64,000 bases of DNA from contig NZ_CP137573.1 of NCBI RefSeq assembly GCF_033343995.1, positions 5,055,001 through 5,119,000 of the forward strand, in the 5' to 3' direction. The notes below the pieces were generated by a model, which was not told where the DNA came from, ran no database searches, and saw only the letters and a list, made by a program, of their open reading frames with translations. The translations under genes were made by a program, and so were the position numbers. The DNA is from Streptomyces sp. HUAS YS2. GTDB taxonomy: Bacteria; Actinomycetota; Actinomycetes; Streptomycetales; Streptomycetaceae. Of the stretch, positions 43,180 through 52,737 are shown piece by piece (within the stretch, counting starts at the first letter, position 1; each line of letters starts with the position of its first letter).

Positions 43180-44796
43180 GTGAGACAGCGCAGAACGTTT
43201 CCCGCGTTTCCCCGTGTGCTCGGCGCCCTGCTGCTCGTCGCGGCGGCCGGGATCTCCTGTGTCGCGGCCTCGCCCGCGGCGGCCGGTGCCGTCGTCGAGC
43301 CCGTGACCCGGCCGCTCGGGCAGGTGGTTCCCGCGCCCGCGTCGGTCAGCCCCGGGGGCGCCCCGTTCACCTTGACCGCCACCACCCGCATCCGGGTCGA
43401 CCAGGACTCCGCGCCTGCCGTGGCCGTCGGCGAGTACCTCGCCGGGCTCCTGCGCCCCTCCACCGGCTACCCGCTGCCCGTCACCGACGACACGGGGCGC
43501 GGCGGGATCCTGCTGCGGCTCAGCGACCGGGACACCGCCCTCGGCGACGAGGGGTACCGCCTGCAGTCCGGCCGGGGCGGTGTCACCCTCACCGCCCGCA
43601 CGCCCGCCGGTCTCTTCCACGCGGTCCAGACGCTGCGCCAGCAGCTGCCCTCGGCGGTGGAGCGGCGGACCGTACAGCCGGGGCCCTGGAACGTCGCCGG
43701 TGGCACCGTCACCGACACGCCCCGGTACGCCTGGCGGGGCGCGATGCTCGACGTCTCCCGGCACTTCTTCACGGTCGACCAGGTCAAGCGCTACGTCGAC
43801 CAGCTCGCCCTCTACAAGATCAACAAGCTGCATCTGCACCTCAGCGACGACCAGGGCTGGCGGATCGCCGTCGACTCCTGGCCCCGCCTCGCCACCTACG
43901 GCGGCTCCACCCAGGTCGGCGGCGGAGCGGGCGGGTACTACACCAAGGACGACTACAAGGCGATCGTCGCCTACGCGGCCTCCCGCCATCTCGAGGTCGT
44001 CCCCGAGATCGACATGCCCGGCCACACCAACGCGGCCCTCGCCTCGTACGCCGAGCTGAACTGCACCGGGATCGCGCCGCCGCTCTACACCGGCACCGAC
44101 GTCGGGTTCAGCTCGCTGTGCGTGGCCAAGGACGTCACGTACGACTTCGTGGACGACGTGATCCGCGAGCTCGCCGCGCTCACCCCCGGCCAGTACCTCC
44201 ACATCGGCGGCGACGAGGCGCACTCCACCAGCCACGCCGACTACGTCGCCTTCATGAACCGGGTCCAGCCGCTGGTCGCGAAGTACGGCAAGACCGTCGT
44301 CGGCTGGCACCAGCTCACCGGCGCCACCCCGGCCGCCGGCGCGCTCGCCCAGTACTGGGGCCTCGACGGCACCTCCGCCGCCGAGAAGGAGCAGGTCGCC
44401 GCCGCGGCACGGGGCGGCACCGGGCTGATCCTGTCGCCCGCCGACCGGATCTACCTCGACATGAAGTACGACCGGAACACCGAACTCGGCCTCGCCTGGG
44501 CCGGCTACGTCGAGGTGCAGCGCTCCTACGACTGGGACCCGGGCGCGTACCTGCCCGGCGCGCCCGCGTCGGCGGTACGGGGCGTCGAGGCGCCGCTGTG
44601 GACCGAGACCCTCTCCACGTCCGCGCACCTCGACAAGATGGCGTTCCCGCGCCTCCCGGGCGTCGCGGAACTCGGCTGGTCCCCGGCCGCGACGCACGAC
44701 TGGAACGCCTACAAGCCGCGCCTCGCGGCTCAGGGGCCGCGCTTCGAGGCCCTCGGCATCGACTATTACCGTTCGCCGCAGATCCCCTGGCCGTAG
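43180..44796 (+). CDS. Secreted GH20 beta-N-acetylhexosaminidase
   Basis: 538 residues, GTG at 43180. A signal peptide (1-35) is followed by a GH20b domain and the catalytic barrel. KINKLHLHLSDDQGWRI and DMPGHTNAAL are family signatures, and HIGGDEAHS gives the catalytic Asp345-Glu346 pair for the substrate-assisted mechanism. It releases GlcNAc from chitobiose and larger oligomers, completing the pathway begun by the LPMO and chitinases. The dre-like site upstream supports chitin induction. Confidence 0.94.
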   Translation: MRQRRTFPAFPRVLGALLLVAAAGISCVAASPAAAGAVVEPVTRPLGQVVPAPASVSPGGAPFTLTATTRIRVDQDSAPAVAVGEYLAGLLRPSTGYPLPVTDDTGRGGILLRLSDRDTALGDEGYRLQSGRGGVTLTARTPAGLFHAVQTLRQQLPSAVERRTVQPGPWNVAGGTVTDTPRYAWRGAMLDVSRHFFTVDQVKRYVDQLALYKINKLHLHLSDDQGWRIAVDSWPRLATYGGSTQVGGGAGGYYTKDDYKAIVAYAASRHLEVVPEIDMPGHTNAALASYAELNCTGIAPPLYTGTDVGFSSLCVAKDVTYDFVDDVIRELAALTPGQYLHIGGDEAHSTSHADYVAFMNRVQPLVAKYGKTVVGWHQLTGATPAAGALAQYWGLDGTSAAEKEQVAAAARGGTGLILSPADRIYLDMKYDRNTELGLAWAGYVEVQRSYDWDPGAYLPGAPASAVRGVEAPLWTETLSTSAHLDKMAFPRLPGVAELGWSPAATHDWNAYKPRLAAQGPRFEALGIDYYRSPQIPWP

Positions 44797-44867
44797 GCCC
44801 GGCCGGGGGTCAGCCGGGTGGCGGGGCTCTGCGTGCGCGGCGGGGCGGTGGCACGAAGACTGGCGGC

Positions 44868-45821
44868 ATGACCGTGCCGCCAGGGGAGCCGTCCCGCCCT
44901 GCGCCCGAGCCCGCGCCACCGAGGGAGGCCCCCGAGCCTGCGCCTCCGAGGGCGTCGTACCTCGCCAAGGCGGCGTACGTGGTGGCGCCGGGGACCGTGG
45001 TCATCGGCCTGCTCTACTACTTCGGCAGCGTGTATACGGACAACTACTACGCGACCTTCGGCGTGCCGTCGGCCGACCTCCAGCTCTCCGTCCAGGCGTA
45101 CCTGGCGAAGAGCCCGCAAGCGGTCTTCGGCCCGGTGTGGTTCCTGCTTGTCTGCGGACTGGTCGCGCTGCTGGTGCTCGGCCGGATCGGCCACGCGCTG
45201 GACCGCCCCGGGAGGGAGCGCCGGCGCCGCATCGTGTGCCGGTGGTTCCTCGTCGTCGGCCTTCTCATGGCGATGCTGGGTTTTCGCTTCTTCTTCGTGG
45301 ACGAGATCCCGCTGCTCCCCGCGAACCGGTGGTGGACCCCGTACGTCCCGACCCTCGTGGTGGCGCTGGGCGCCACTCTGGCGTTCTTCGCGGTGCAGCA
45401 GCGTCTGCAGCACATGGCGAACGGCACGGGCCGCGAGGGGACCGCCGAACAGATGTGGTCCGCGGGCGGCGCCCTGCTGATCGCACTGCTGGCCATGAGC
45501 CTCTTCTTCGGCATGACCCGGTACGTGGCCGAGACGGGGACGACCAAGGCATGGGAGGCCATCGAGGCGGGGCATGCGGAGAGCCTGCCGGTGGTGGTCT
45601 ACTCGCGCATTCCGGTCACGCACGACGCGAAGGGCATCACCCACAAGGACATGGGCGCCGACAAGGGGCCGTTCCGGCACCGATACGTCGGATTCCACCT
45701 GCTCGTGAAGTCCCCGTCCCGCTACTACCTGGTCTCCTACGTCTCGCGGTACAAGGACCATCTGACCGTCGTGCTGCCCGACGACGACACCGTGCGTGTG
45801 GCGTTGACCTCGCCCGGCTGA
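44868..45821 (+). CDS. Membrane protein with Pro-rich N-terminus, unknown function
   Basis: 317 residues. An N-terminal Pro/Glu repeat (PAPEPAPPREAPEPAPP) is followed by about four to five hydrophobic segments (around 40-60, 90-108, 123-140, 155-172 and 205-220). The C-terminal third is soluble, with RYVGFHLLVKSPSRYYLVSY. The family is not recognised. ATG at 44868 follows the GH20 gene by 71 bases. It could be a streptomycete-specific membrane protein. Confidence 0.7.
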   Translation: MTVPPGEPSRPAPEPAPPREAPEPAPPRASYLAKAAYVVAPGTVVIGLLYYFGSVYTDNYYATFGVPSADLQLSVQAYLAKSPQAVFGPVWFLLVCGLVALLVLGRIGHALDRPGRERRRRIVCRWFLVVGLLMAMLGFRFFFVDEIPLLPANRWWTPYVPTLVVALGATLAFFAVQQRLQHMANGTGREGTAEQMWSAGGALLIALLAMSLFFGMTRYVAETGTTKAWEAIEAGHAESLPVVVYSRIPVTHDAKGITHKDMGADKGPFRHRYVGFHLLVKSPSRYYLVSYVSRYKDHLTVVLPDDDTVRVALTSPG

Positions 45822-45837
45822 TGAGCTCGGGCCCGGG

Positions 45838-46512
45838 CTAGGTCGGCTCGGGGTTGGTGGGGTCAGGGTTGGTGGGGTCAGGATCGGTCGGGTCGGTCGG
45901 GTCGGTGGGGTCGGTCGGGTCGGTCGGGTCGGTGGGGTCGGTCGGGTCGGTGGGGTCCGTGGGGTCCGTCGGATCGGTCGGATCGGTCGGGTCCGTGGGG
46001 TCGGTCGGGTCGGTGGACTCGCCGGAGACCGCCTCCCCGAAGAAGGGCGCTGCGAGCGTCTCGCCCTGCGAGGTCCGGATGGTCAGCGATCCGCTGTAGC
46101 GCCCGGCCTCGTACGGCGTGACGTCGACGGGGATCGCGCACTTCCCGAACGGGGGCAGAGGCGTGGGGCAGCCTGCGAGACTCGTCGCTGCCGCGAAATT
46201 GTTCGAGGAGCCGGAGGGCCTCGCCTCCGCGCTCTCGATGGTCATGGGCTCGTCCGAGTGGCTCTCGACGCTCATCTCCACGCGCTTCGTCTCGCCCACC
46301 TTGGCGGTAGGGACGCGGGCGGGCCTGACCCGACCGCCTCCCCCCTTGCCCGGGAAGAGCTTCCCCACCGTGTCGCCCGATGCCGTCTCCTGGCTCGTCG
46401 GCGTCGGTGTGACCACGGCGTCGCCGCCGGATCCGCCCCCGCAGGCCGCCGACGCGGCGAGGGCCACGATCAGGGCCGTTCCCGCGAGGCCGCGGGCGAT
46501 TCGAGTCATCAC
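45838..46512 (-). CDS. Lipoprotein with Hydin-like domain and TDP-repeat tail
   Basis: 224 residues. GTG at 46512 has GGAGGTG 8 bases upstream; ATG at 46509 is the alternative. A lipobox-like AASAACGGG (Cys at about 23) implies lipid anchoring. The middle domain with FAAATSLAGCPTPLPPFGKC, VDVTPYEAGRYSGSLTI resembles choice-of-anchor D/Hydin-type beta domains. The C-terminus is 15 tandem TDP units followed by PDPTNPDPTNPEPT. Function is unknown; the acidic Pro-rich tail may span or bind the wall. Confidence 0.75.
   Translation of the reverse strand: MMTRIARGLAGTALIVALAASAACGGGSGGDAVVTPTPTSQETASGDTVGKLFPGKGGGGRVRPARVPTAKVGETKRVEMSVESHSDEPMTIESAEARPSGSSNNFAAATSLAGCPTPLPPFGKCAIPVDVTPYEAGRYSGSLTIRTSQGETLAAPFFGEAVSGESTDPTDPTDPTDPTDPTDPTDPTDPTDPTDPTDPTDPTDPTDPTDPDPTNPDPTNPEPT
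45880..46014 (-). repeat. 15 x 9-base tandem repeat coding TDP
   Basis: Fifteen units of ACCGACCC(G/C)-type sequence, with synonymous changes, encode the TDP tail of the 45838 lipoprotein. Variants of the third base show the array is maintained by selection on protein or by drift in copy number. Confidence 0.9.
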
Positions 46513-46660
46513 GGCGTCAGCACCTCCGCTCCCGGCCGGCGCGTCCCGGCCCGGGGGTCAACCTTCCACAGCGACGCTGAGTGGTCGACGAGATCCGTTC
46601 GGTGACACAGGGTGATCGCCTGAATGGAGGGGGAGGCGTGCCCAGGGGCGCGGAAACGGA

Positions 46661-46699
46661 GCCGGCGGCCCGGGGGGACCGTACCCCCGGGCCGCCGGC
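46661..46699 (-). terminator. Hairpin terminator of desABCD
   Basis: Perfect 16-bp stem (46661-46676 with 46684-46699) with a 7-base loop, immediately after the desD stop at 46706 (7 bases). Confidence 0.85.
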
Positions 46700-46705
46700 C
46701 GGTCT

Positions 46706-48478
46706 CTATCGGGCGAACCGCGCGATCGGGTTCACCAGGTCGCCGACGAGCTGCAGCGCGCCGGACGGGTCCGCCAGGTCCACCATCTGCTTGTTGTTGC
46801 GCAGCTGGAGGCGGTTGAGGGCGGAGAGGGCGAAGGTGCCGGCGAACATGTCGTACCGGGCGAACTTGTCCGCCAGCTCCGGGACCGACTCCTGGTAGCT
46901 GTGGACGCAGGCCGCGACCGTCTCCCAGAAGCCGTCCTCGTCGAGTACGCCCTCCGCCGCCAGCGTCGCCGCCAGGAAGCGGAAGAAGCAGTCGAAGACG
47001 TCGGTGAAGACCGACAGCAGCTTCATGTCCTCGGGGACGTCGGCACGGATCCGCTCCACCGCCGGCGGCAGGACCGCGGCCGGGTCCATCACGCAGATCT
47101 CCTCGGCGATGTCCTTGAACACCGCGCGCACCACCGCGCCCCGCTCGTCGAGGACCAGGATCACGTTCTCGCCGTGCGGCATGTACGCCAGGTCGTACGC
47201 GTAGAAGCTGTGCAGCACCGGAAGCAGGTAGGCGTCCAGGTACCGGGTCAGCCATTCCTTCGGCGGCAGGCCCGAGCGACGGATCAGCGCCGCCGCGAGC
47301 GACTTGCCCTCGTGGTCCACGTGGAGGAGGGAGGCCATCGTCGCGAGCCGCTCGCCCTGCTCAAGACCGGCCACCGGGCTCTCCCGCCACAGCGCCGCCA
47401 GCATCTTGCGGTACGGGGAGTAGCGGTCGGTCGCCGCCTCGTACTCCAGGTGCCGGTAGCCGATCGCCGCGCGCTCGCGGATGATCGAGAAGCGGGCGTC
47501 CTTCAGCACCGGGTCCGCCTCGATCAGGCCCGCCAGCCAGTCGTTGATCGCCGGCGTGGCCTCCATGTACGCGGCCGAAAGGCCCCGCATGAAGCCCATG
47601 TTGAGCACCGAGAGCGCCGTCTTGACGTAGTGCTTCGACGGGTCGGAGGTGTTGAAGAACGTGCGGATCGACTGCTGGGCCAGGTACTCGTCGTCGCCCT
47701 CGCCCAGGTAGACGAGGCGCTCCTGTGCCACCTCCGCCGCGAACGTGACGGACAGTTTGTTCCACCACTGCCAGGGGTGCGCCGGCATCAGCAGGTAGTC
47801 GGCCAGGTCCAGGCCGCGCGACGCCAGCGTCTCGGCGAAGCCGTCGACCGCCGTGTCGCCCAGTTCCGCGCGGATGAAGGAGTCGTACGCGATGTCCGCG
47901 CCGGCCGTGAAGGTGGTGCGGTCGCGGCGCGCGGCCAGCCAGATCAGCCGGATCGGGGACGCGGCCTCCGGGGCGTACGCGCGGTACTCGTCCACGCCGA
48001 AGCCGAGCCGGCCGTTGTTGGCGACGAAGCACGGGTGGCCCTCGGTCATCCCGGTCTCGATCGCCTGGAAGTCCGCGCCGGCCAGCTCCGCGGCGGTGAT
48101 CCGGGGCTTGGTCGCCTTGTACGCCGTGCCGGCCAGGGTGGAGGTGATCTCCTCCAGGTAGACCGGCAGGATCTCGTCCGTCAGGGCCAGCGCATTTCGC
48201 AGTTCGGTGATGAACTCCAGGGCGTCCAGGGGGAGTTCCGTGCCTCTTCGGCTGCGGGTGATCGACTCCGGCTCGATCTGCCAGTGGTCCAGGGCATAAC
48301 GGGTCGCGGTGAAGCGGTACTCCGTCCTGCCGTCGTCCGACAGCACCCGGTACGTGCCGTTCCCGAGGTCCTCCGGCGCCAGCAGGCGCTCGTGGGCGAA
48401 CTCGGCCAGGCCCTTGCGGATCAGCGCGCGGTTGGCGTCGGCCCAGCGGGCAGGGGTGAGGTGCGCGACGGGGTTCAT
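46706..48478 (-). CDS. desD: Desferrioxamine synthetase (IucA/IucC family)
   Basis: 590-residue NRPS-independent siderophore synthetase that joins and cyclises N-hydroxy-N-succinylcadaverine units. TEGHPCFVANNGRLGFG is the ATP/carboxylate signature, with HPWQWWNKL and SSTRTF-like QQSIRTFF in the core. The ATG at 48478 overlaps the desC stop (ATGA). Last gene of desABCD, followed by a strong terminator. Confidence 0.96.
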   Translation of the reverse strand: MNPVAHLTPARWADANRALIRKGLAEFAHERLLAPEDLGNGTYRVLSDDGRTEYRFTATRYALDHWQIEPESITRSRRGTELPLDALEFITELRNALALTDEILPVYLEEITSTLAGTAYKATKPRITAAELAGADFQAIETGMTEGHPCFVANNGRLGFGVDEYRAYAPEAASPIRLIWLAARRDRTTFTAGADIAYDSFIRAELGDTAVDGFAETLASRGLDLADYLLMPAHPWQWWNKLSVTFAAEVAQERLVYLGEGDDEYLAQQSIRTFFNTSDPSKHYVKTALSVLNMGFMRGLSAAYMEATPAINDWLAGLIEADPVLKDARFSIIRERAAIGYRHLEYEAATDRYSPYRKMLAALWRESPVAGLEQGERLATMASLLHVDHEGKSLAAALIRRSGLPPKEWLTRYLDAYLLPVLHSFYAYDLAYMPHGENVILVLDERGAVVRAVFKDIAEEICVMDPAAVLPPAVERIRADVPEDMKLLSVFTDVFDCFFRFLAATLAAEGVLDEDGFWETVAACVHSYQESVPELADKFARYDMFAGTFALSALNRLQLRNNKQMVDLADPSGALQLVGDLVNPIARFAR

Positions 48479-49014
48479 ATGGCGGCCCCCGAGACGCCCA
48501 CGGCGGCCTCGAACTGCGCGCGGGTGCAGAAGCTCAGCAGGGCCTTCTTCTCCGGCTTCTGGATCTCCCGATCGGGGACGAAACCGACGGCCTCGTTCAG
48601 TGCGTGCACCGCCGTGTTGCGGACGTCCGGCTCGACCACCACGCGGGCGGCCGCCGGGTCGGCGAACAGCTCGCGCATCACGGCGGTGATGACCCTGCGG
48701 GTGAAGCCGTGCACCGGGGTGTCGGACGGCGCGACGAGGAAGTGCATGCCGACATCGCCGGGCTGCGCCTCGTACAGGCCGACCAGGTCCACCTTCGCCG
48801 GGTCGTAGCGCTCCATCAGGAAGGCCGGCTCGCCGTCGACGAGGCCGATGAACGCGTCGTGGTGCGGGTGGGCGGCGATCGCCATGTACTCGCGCTCCAC
48901 GTCCTGGAGTTGCGCCTCCTGCATCATCCAGAAGGCCGCCTTGGGGTGCGTGACCCACGGATGGATCAGCTCGGCGTCCTTCAGGGGGTCGAGGGGGCGG
49001 AAGGTCACGGTCAT
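48475..49014 (-). CDS. desC: N-hydroxycadaverine acyltransferase
   Basis: 179-residue GNAT-like acyl-CoA transferase that acylates N-hydroxycadaverine (succinyl or acetyl) in desferrioxamine assembly. AcsD/IucB-type features are FLVAPSDTPVHGFTRRV and VEPDVRNTAVHALNEAVGFV. It overlaps desB upstream and desD downstream by 4 bases each, so translation is coupled. Confidence 0.94.
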   Translation of the reverse strand: MTVTFRPLDPLKDAELIHPWVTHPKAAFWMMQEAQLQDVEREYMAIAAHPHHDAFIGLVDGEPAFLMERYDPAKVDLVGLYEAQPGDVGMHFLVAPSDTPVHGFTRRVITAVMRELFADPAAARVVVEPDVRNTAVHALNEAVGFVPDREIQKPEKKALLSFCTRAQFEAAVGVSGAAI

Positions 49015-50282
49015 GCGGCGAACTCCTGGAAGGCGATGGTCTTCTCGACGGGGTAGTACTCGCGGCCGAGCATCTCCCGGACGATGTACGCGTTGCGGTA
49101 CGCGCCCATGCCCAGGTCGGGCGAGGTGATGGAGTGGGTGTGGACGCCGGCGTTCTGCAGGAAGACGGCGCGGCCCGTCGTGTCGATCGAGTAGTTGCGG
49201 GCCACGTCGAAGCGGCCCTGTCCGTCCCAGCGGAGGCGGTCGCGGACCGGCTCCAGGAAGGCGGGGACGGAGTACTTGTAGCCGGTGGCGAGGATCAGGC
49301 CCTCGGTGTCCACCGTGAAGTCCTTCTCCTGCTCCTCCTGGTGGAAGCCCAGCGTGTACGTGCCGCTCGCCCCGTCGTACGCGGCCGTCCGCAGCGCCGA
49401 GTTGGTGAGGAGGCGGGTGGCGACCGGGCCGGCCAGGTTCTTCTGGTAGAGCAGGTCGAAGATGGCGTCGATCAGCTCGCCGTCGATGCCCTTGAACAGG
49501 CCCTTCTGCTGGGTCTCCAGCCGGTAGCGGGTCTGCTCGGGGAGGGCGTGGAAGTAGTCCACGTACTCCGGCGAGGTCATCTCCAGGGTGAGCTTGGTGT
49601 ACTCCAGCGGGAAGAAGCGGGGGGAGCGGGTCACCCAGTTCAGCTGGTAGCCGTGGACGTCGATCTCGGAGAGCAGGTCGTAGTAGATCTCGGCGGCGCT
49701 CTGGCCGCTGCCGACCAGGGTGATCGACTTCTTGCGCTGGAGCGCCTCCTTGTCGGGGAGGTAGCGCGAGTTGTGGATCGCGTCGCCGCCGAGGTCCCGG
49801 CAGGACTCGGGGACGTACGCGGGGGTGCCGGTGCCGAGGACCAGCCGGGCCGCGCGGAACGTTTCTCCGGTGTCCGTGGCGACGACGTACTGCCCCGCCG
49901 TCTCGTCGTACGTCACCTGCGTCACGGTCGTCGAGAAGCGGACGCCGCTCAGCTTGCCGGCGGCCCAGCGGCAGTAGTCGTTGTACTCGGTGCGCAGCGG
50001 ATAGAAGTTCTCGCGGATGTAGAACGAGTACAGCCGGCCCTTCTCCTTCAGGTAGTTGAGGAAGGAATACGGCGACGTGGGGTCGGCCAGGGTGACCAGG
50101 TCGGACATGAACGGCGTCTGGAGGTGGGCGCCTTCGAGGAACATCCCCGAGTGCCACTCGAAGTCCGGCTTGGACTCAAGGAAGAGGCCGTTCAGCTCGT
50201 CGATCGGCTCGGTGAGGCAGGCCAGGCCGAGGTTGAAGGGGCCGAGCCCGATGCCGATGAAATCAAGAGGCTGCGTGGACAA
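49011..50282 (-). CDS. desB: Cadaverine N-monooxygenase
   Basis: 423-residue FAD/NADPH hydroxylase that turns cadaverine into N-hydroxycadaverine. FAD motif FIGIGLGPFNLGLA at the N-terminus, NADPH motif LVGSGQSAAEIYYDL and the C-terminal ATGYKY are visible. The start is TTG at 50282 with GGGAGAG 5 bases upstream, overlapping desA by 20 bases. It is the second gene of desABCD. Confidence 0.95.
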   Translation of the reverse strand: MSTQPLDFIGIGLGPFNLGLACLTEPIDELNGLFLESKPDFEWHSGMFLEGAHLQTPFMSDLVTLADPTSPYSFLNYLKEKGRLYSFYIRENFYPLRTEYNDYCRWAAGKLSGVRFSTTVTQVTYDETAGQYVVATDTGETFRAARLVLGTGTPAYVPESCRDLGGDAIHNSRYLPDKEALQRKKSITLVGSGQSAAEIYYDLLSEIDVHGYQLNWVTRSPRFFPLEYTKLTLEMTSPEYVDYFHALPEQTRYRLETQQKGLFKGIDGELIDAIFDLLYQKNLAGPVATRLLTNSALRTAAYDGASGTYTLGFHQEEQEKDFTVDTEGLILATGYKYSVPAFLEPVRDRLRWDGQGRFDVARNYSIDTTGRAVFLQNAGVHTHSITSPDLGMGAYRNAYIVREMLGREYYPVEKTIAFQEFAA

Positions 50283-51708
50283 GGGTCTCTCCCAGGTACT
50301 GCTCGGCGTGGCCGGCGATCAGGTCAAGGACGGCGGCGATGTCGGCGACCGTCGTCTCGGGGTTGAGCAGGGTGAACTTCAGGTACTGCCGGCCGTCGAC
50401 CCTGGTGCCCGCGACCACGGCCTCGCCGGAGGCGAAGAGCGCCTTGCGGGCGTAGAGGTTGGCGCGGTCGATCTCGGCGGGGGAGGTGACGGCGGCGGGG
50501 ATGTAGCGGTAGACGAGCGTGGAGAGCTGGGGGGCGACGACCACGTCGTAGCGCGGGTCGGCGGCGAGCAGGGCGTGGCCGGCCTCGGCGAGGTCGCAGA
50601 CCTCGTCGAAGAGCTCGCCGACGCCGTCGGCGCCCATCACACGCAGGGTCATCCACAGCTTGAGCGCGTCGAAGCGGCGCGTGGTCTGGAGCGACTTGTC
50701 CACCTGGTTGGGGATCTGCTCGGCCACCGTGCGGCGAGGATTGAGGTAGTCGGCGTGGTACGTGGCGTGCCGCAGGGTGGCGACGTCGCGGACCACCAGC
50801 GCCGAGGAACTCACCGGCTGGAAGAAGGACTTGTGGTAGTCCACGGTGACAGAGTCGGCCCGCTCGATGCCGTCGAGGAGGTGGCGGCGGGTGCGCGAGG
50901 CGAGCAGTCCGCAGCCGTACGCGGCGTCGACGTGCATCCAGGCGCCGTACTCGGCGGCCAGCGCGGCGATCTCCTGGAGCGGGTCGATGGAGCCGAAGTC
51001 GGTGGTGCCGGCGGTGGCGACGATGGCCATCGGGATCAGGCCCTCGGCGCGACAGGCGGCGAGCTCGGCGGCGAGGACCACGGACTGCATCCGCTTGTGC
51101 CGGTCGACCGGGATCGGGACGACGGCCTCGCGGCCGAGGCCGAGCAGCTGGGCCGACTTCTGCACGCTGAAGTGGCTGCACTCGGAGGAGAAGATGCGCA
51201 GCTTCGACGCGTCCTGCGCTCCGGACTCCTCGCGGGCGAGGAGCAGCGCCTGGAGGTTGGACTGGGTGCCGCCGCTGGTGAACACGCCGTCGGCGGAGGG
51301 GCCGAGGCCGATCCGGCCGGCCGTCCAGCCGATCAGTTTCCGCTCGATGAGGGTTGCGCCTGCGCTCTGGTCCCAGGTGTCGAGGCTCGAGTTGACCGCG
51401 GAGAGCACCGCCTCGCCGAGCACGGCGGGGATGACGACCGGGCAGTTGAGGTGGCCGAGGTAGCGCGGGTGGTGGAAGTACACGGCGTCGCGGAGGTAGA
51501 CATCCTGCAGTTCGTCCAGGGCGGCGGAGGTGTCGCCGAGCGGCCGGTCGAGGTCGACGGCGTCGACGACGGGGGCCAGCTCCTGCGGGGTGATGCCGGT
51601 GAACGGCCGTCGCGTGGCGGCGAGGTGTTCCGCCACCCGCTCGACTCCTTCGGAGACGGAGCGACGGTAGCGGTCCGCCGTCGCATCGTTGAGCAGGTGC
51701 GAGCGCAT
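50263..51708 (-). CDS. desA: Lysine decarboxylase (PLP)
   Basis: 481-residue PLP enzyme of the group II decarboxylase fold making cadaverine from lysine. The PLP-lysine motif SVTVDYHKSFFQPVSSS is clear, with HVDAAYGCGLL before it. It is the first gene of desABCD; an iron box lies 51-69 bases before its ATG, so the operon should be repressed by DmdR1 with iron. Confidence 0.96.
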   Translation of the reverse strand: MRSHLLNDATADRYRRSVSEGVERVAEHLAATRRPFTGITPQELAPVVDAVDLDRPLGDTSAALDELQDVYLRDAVYFHHPRYLGHLNCPVVIPAVLGEAVLSAVNSSLDTWDQSAGATLIERKLIGWTAGRIGLGPSADGVFTSGGTQSNLQALLLAREESGAQDASKLRIFSSECSHFSVQKSAQLLGLGREAVVPIPVDRHKRMQSVVLAAELAACRAEGLIPMAIVATAGTTDFGSIDPLQEIAALAAEYGAWMHVDAAYGCGLLASRTRRHLLDGIERADSVTVDYHKSFFQPVSSSALVVRDVATLRHATYHADYLNPRRTVAEQIPNQVDKSLQTTRRFDALKLWMTLRVMGADGVGELFDEVCDLAEAGHALLAADPRYDVVVAPQLSTLVYRYIPAAVTSPAEIDRANLYARKALFASGEAVVAGTRVDGRQYLKFTLLNPETTVADIAAVLDLIAGHAEQYLGETLVHAAS

Positions 51709-51758
51709 GGCGATGTGTCCTCCGGACGGAAGAGGGGGCGAGGGGGGTTGCTGTGAAG

Positions 51759-51777
51759 TTAGGTTAGCCTAACCTAA
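51759..51777. promoter_or_regulatory. Iron box (DmdR1/DtxR) before desA
   Basis: TTAGGTTAGCCTAACCTAA, a perfect 19-base palindrome matching the DmdR1 consensus. It sits between desF and desA and overlaps the expected promoter. Confidence 0.95.
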
Positions 51778-51845
51778 CTTCACGTCGCAACGACCCTCGC
51801 CCCCTCGGGACGCGGCAGTTGGCCGGATGTGTGTCTGTGGCGGGG

Positions 51846-52733
51846 CTATGCCGCCTCGTCCTGGGTGTCGTCCTGGGTGTCGTCCGGGACCTCGCGCAGG
51901 GCGTCCTCGGACAGGCCCTTGCGCCAGTAGCCGACGAACGTGACCCGGCGGCGGTCGAGTCCGCGCTCCGCCACGAAATGACGCCGCAGCGCCTTCACGG
52001 AGCCGGACTCGCCGGCGATCCACACGTACGGGTCCGCGCCAGGCAGTTCGGCCGCGCGCACCGCCTCCACCGCGGACGGCGCGCCCTCCTCGCGTACCAG
52101 CCAGGTGACCGTGGCGTCCGCCTCGGTCGCGAGCTCCATGCGGTCGCCGGAGTGCGGCACTTCGAGGAACACCTGGGCGCGGGTCTCGGCGGGCAGCCAC
52201 TCCAGGATCGCGGACGCGGCCGGCAGCGCGGTCTCGTCCGCCCAGATCAGTACGGAGTCGGCGTCCTCGGGGAGCTGGAAGCGCACCCCGGTGTTCGCGG
52301 GGACGGCCGGGCCCAGGACGACGACCCGGTCGCCGGTCCTGGCCTGCTGGGCCCAGCGGCAGGCGGGGCCGACGCCCGCTGCGTCAGCAGCTGATGTCAC
52401 ACCATGGAGGGCGAAGTCGATGTCGACCTCGTTCGGCTCGGTGCGCTGCTCGCGGACGGTGTACGAGCGCATCACGGCCCGCTCGTCGTCCGGCATCGCG
52501 CGCCAGGCGCCCAGGATCGCGTACAGGTCCGGGTCGTCGAGCGGCGGCAGGACGGGGGCTTCCTGGCCGGGGTGCGGCAGGAAGAGGGAGAGCGACTGGT
52601 CGCGGCCCCCGGAGGCGAAGTCCTTCAGGTCCGGCCCGGTGAAGGTGACGCGGACCAGGGACGGGCCGAGCCGCCTCGTCCTGTCTACCTGGAGGGGGAA
52701 GAACCTGAACGGGGCGGTCTCGGCGTTCGTCAT
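51846..52733 (-). CDS. desF: Siderophore-interacting protein, ferric reductase type
   Basis: 295-residue FAD/NAD(P)H oxidoreductase (SIP family) that probably releases iron from ferrioxamine. FAD-binding VMRSYTVREQR, the GDRVVVLGPAV turn and NADP-site segment LIWADETALPAASAIL are clear. The C-terminus ends DDTQDDTQDEAA. It starts 4 bases after the desE stop and is co-transcribed with it. Confidence 0.9.
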   Translation of the reverse strand: MTNAETAPFRFFPLQVDRTRRLGPSLVRVTFTGPDLKDFASGGRDQSLSLFLPHPGQEAPVLPPLDDPDLYAILGAWRAMPDDERAVMRSYTVREQRTEPNEVDIDFALHGVTSAADAAGVGPACRWAQQARTGDRVVVLGPAVPANTGVRFQLPEDADSVLIWADETALPAASAILEWLPAETRAQVFLEVPHSGDRMELATEADATVTWLVREEGAPSAVEAVRAAELPGADPYVWIAGESGSVKALRRHFVAERGLDRRRVTFVGYWRKGLSEDALREVPDDTQDDTQDEAA

Positions 52734-52737
52734 GGGG

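Noticed and set aside
45880..46014. Possible CRISPR-like short repeat array
   Set aside because: The 9-base units are contiguous, coding (TDP), and have no spacers or cas genes.
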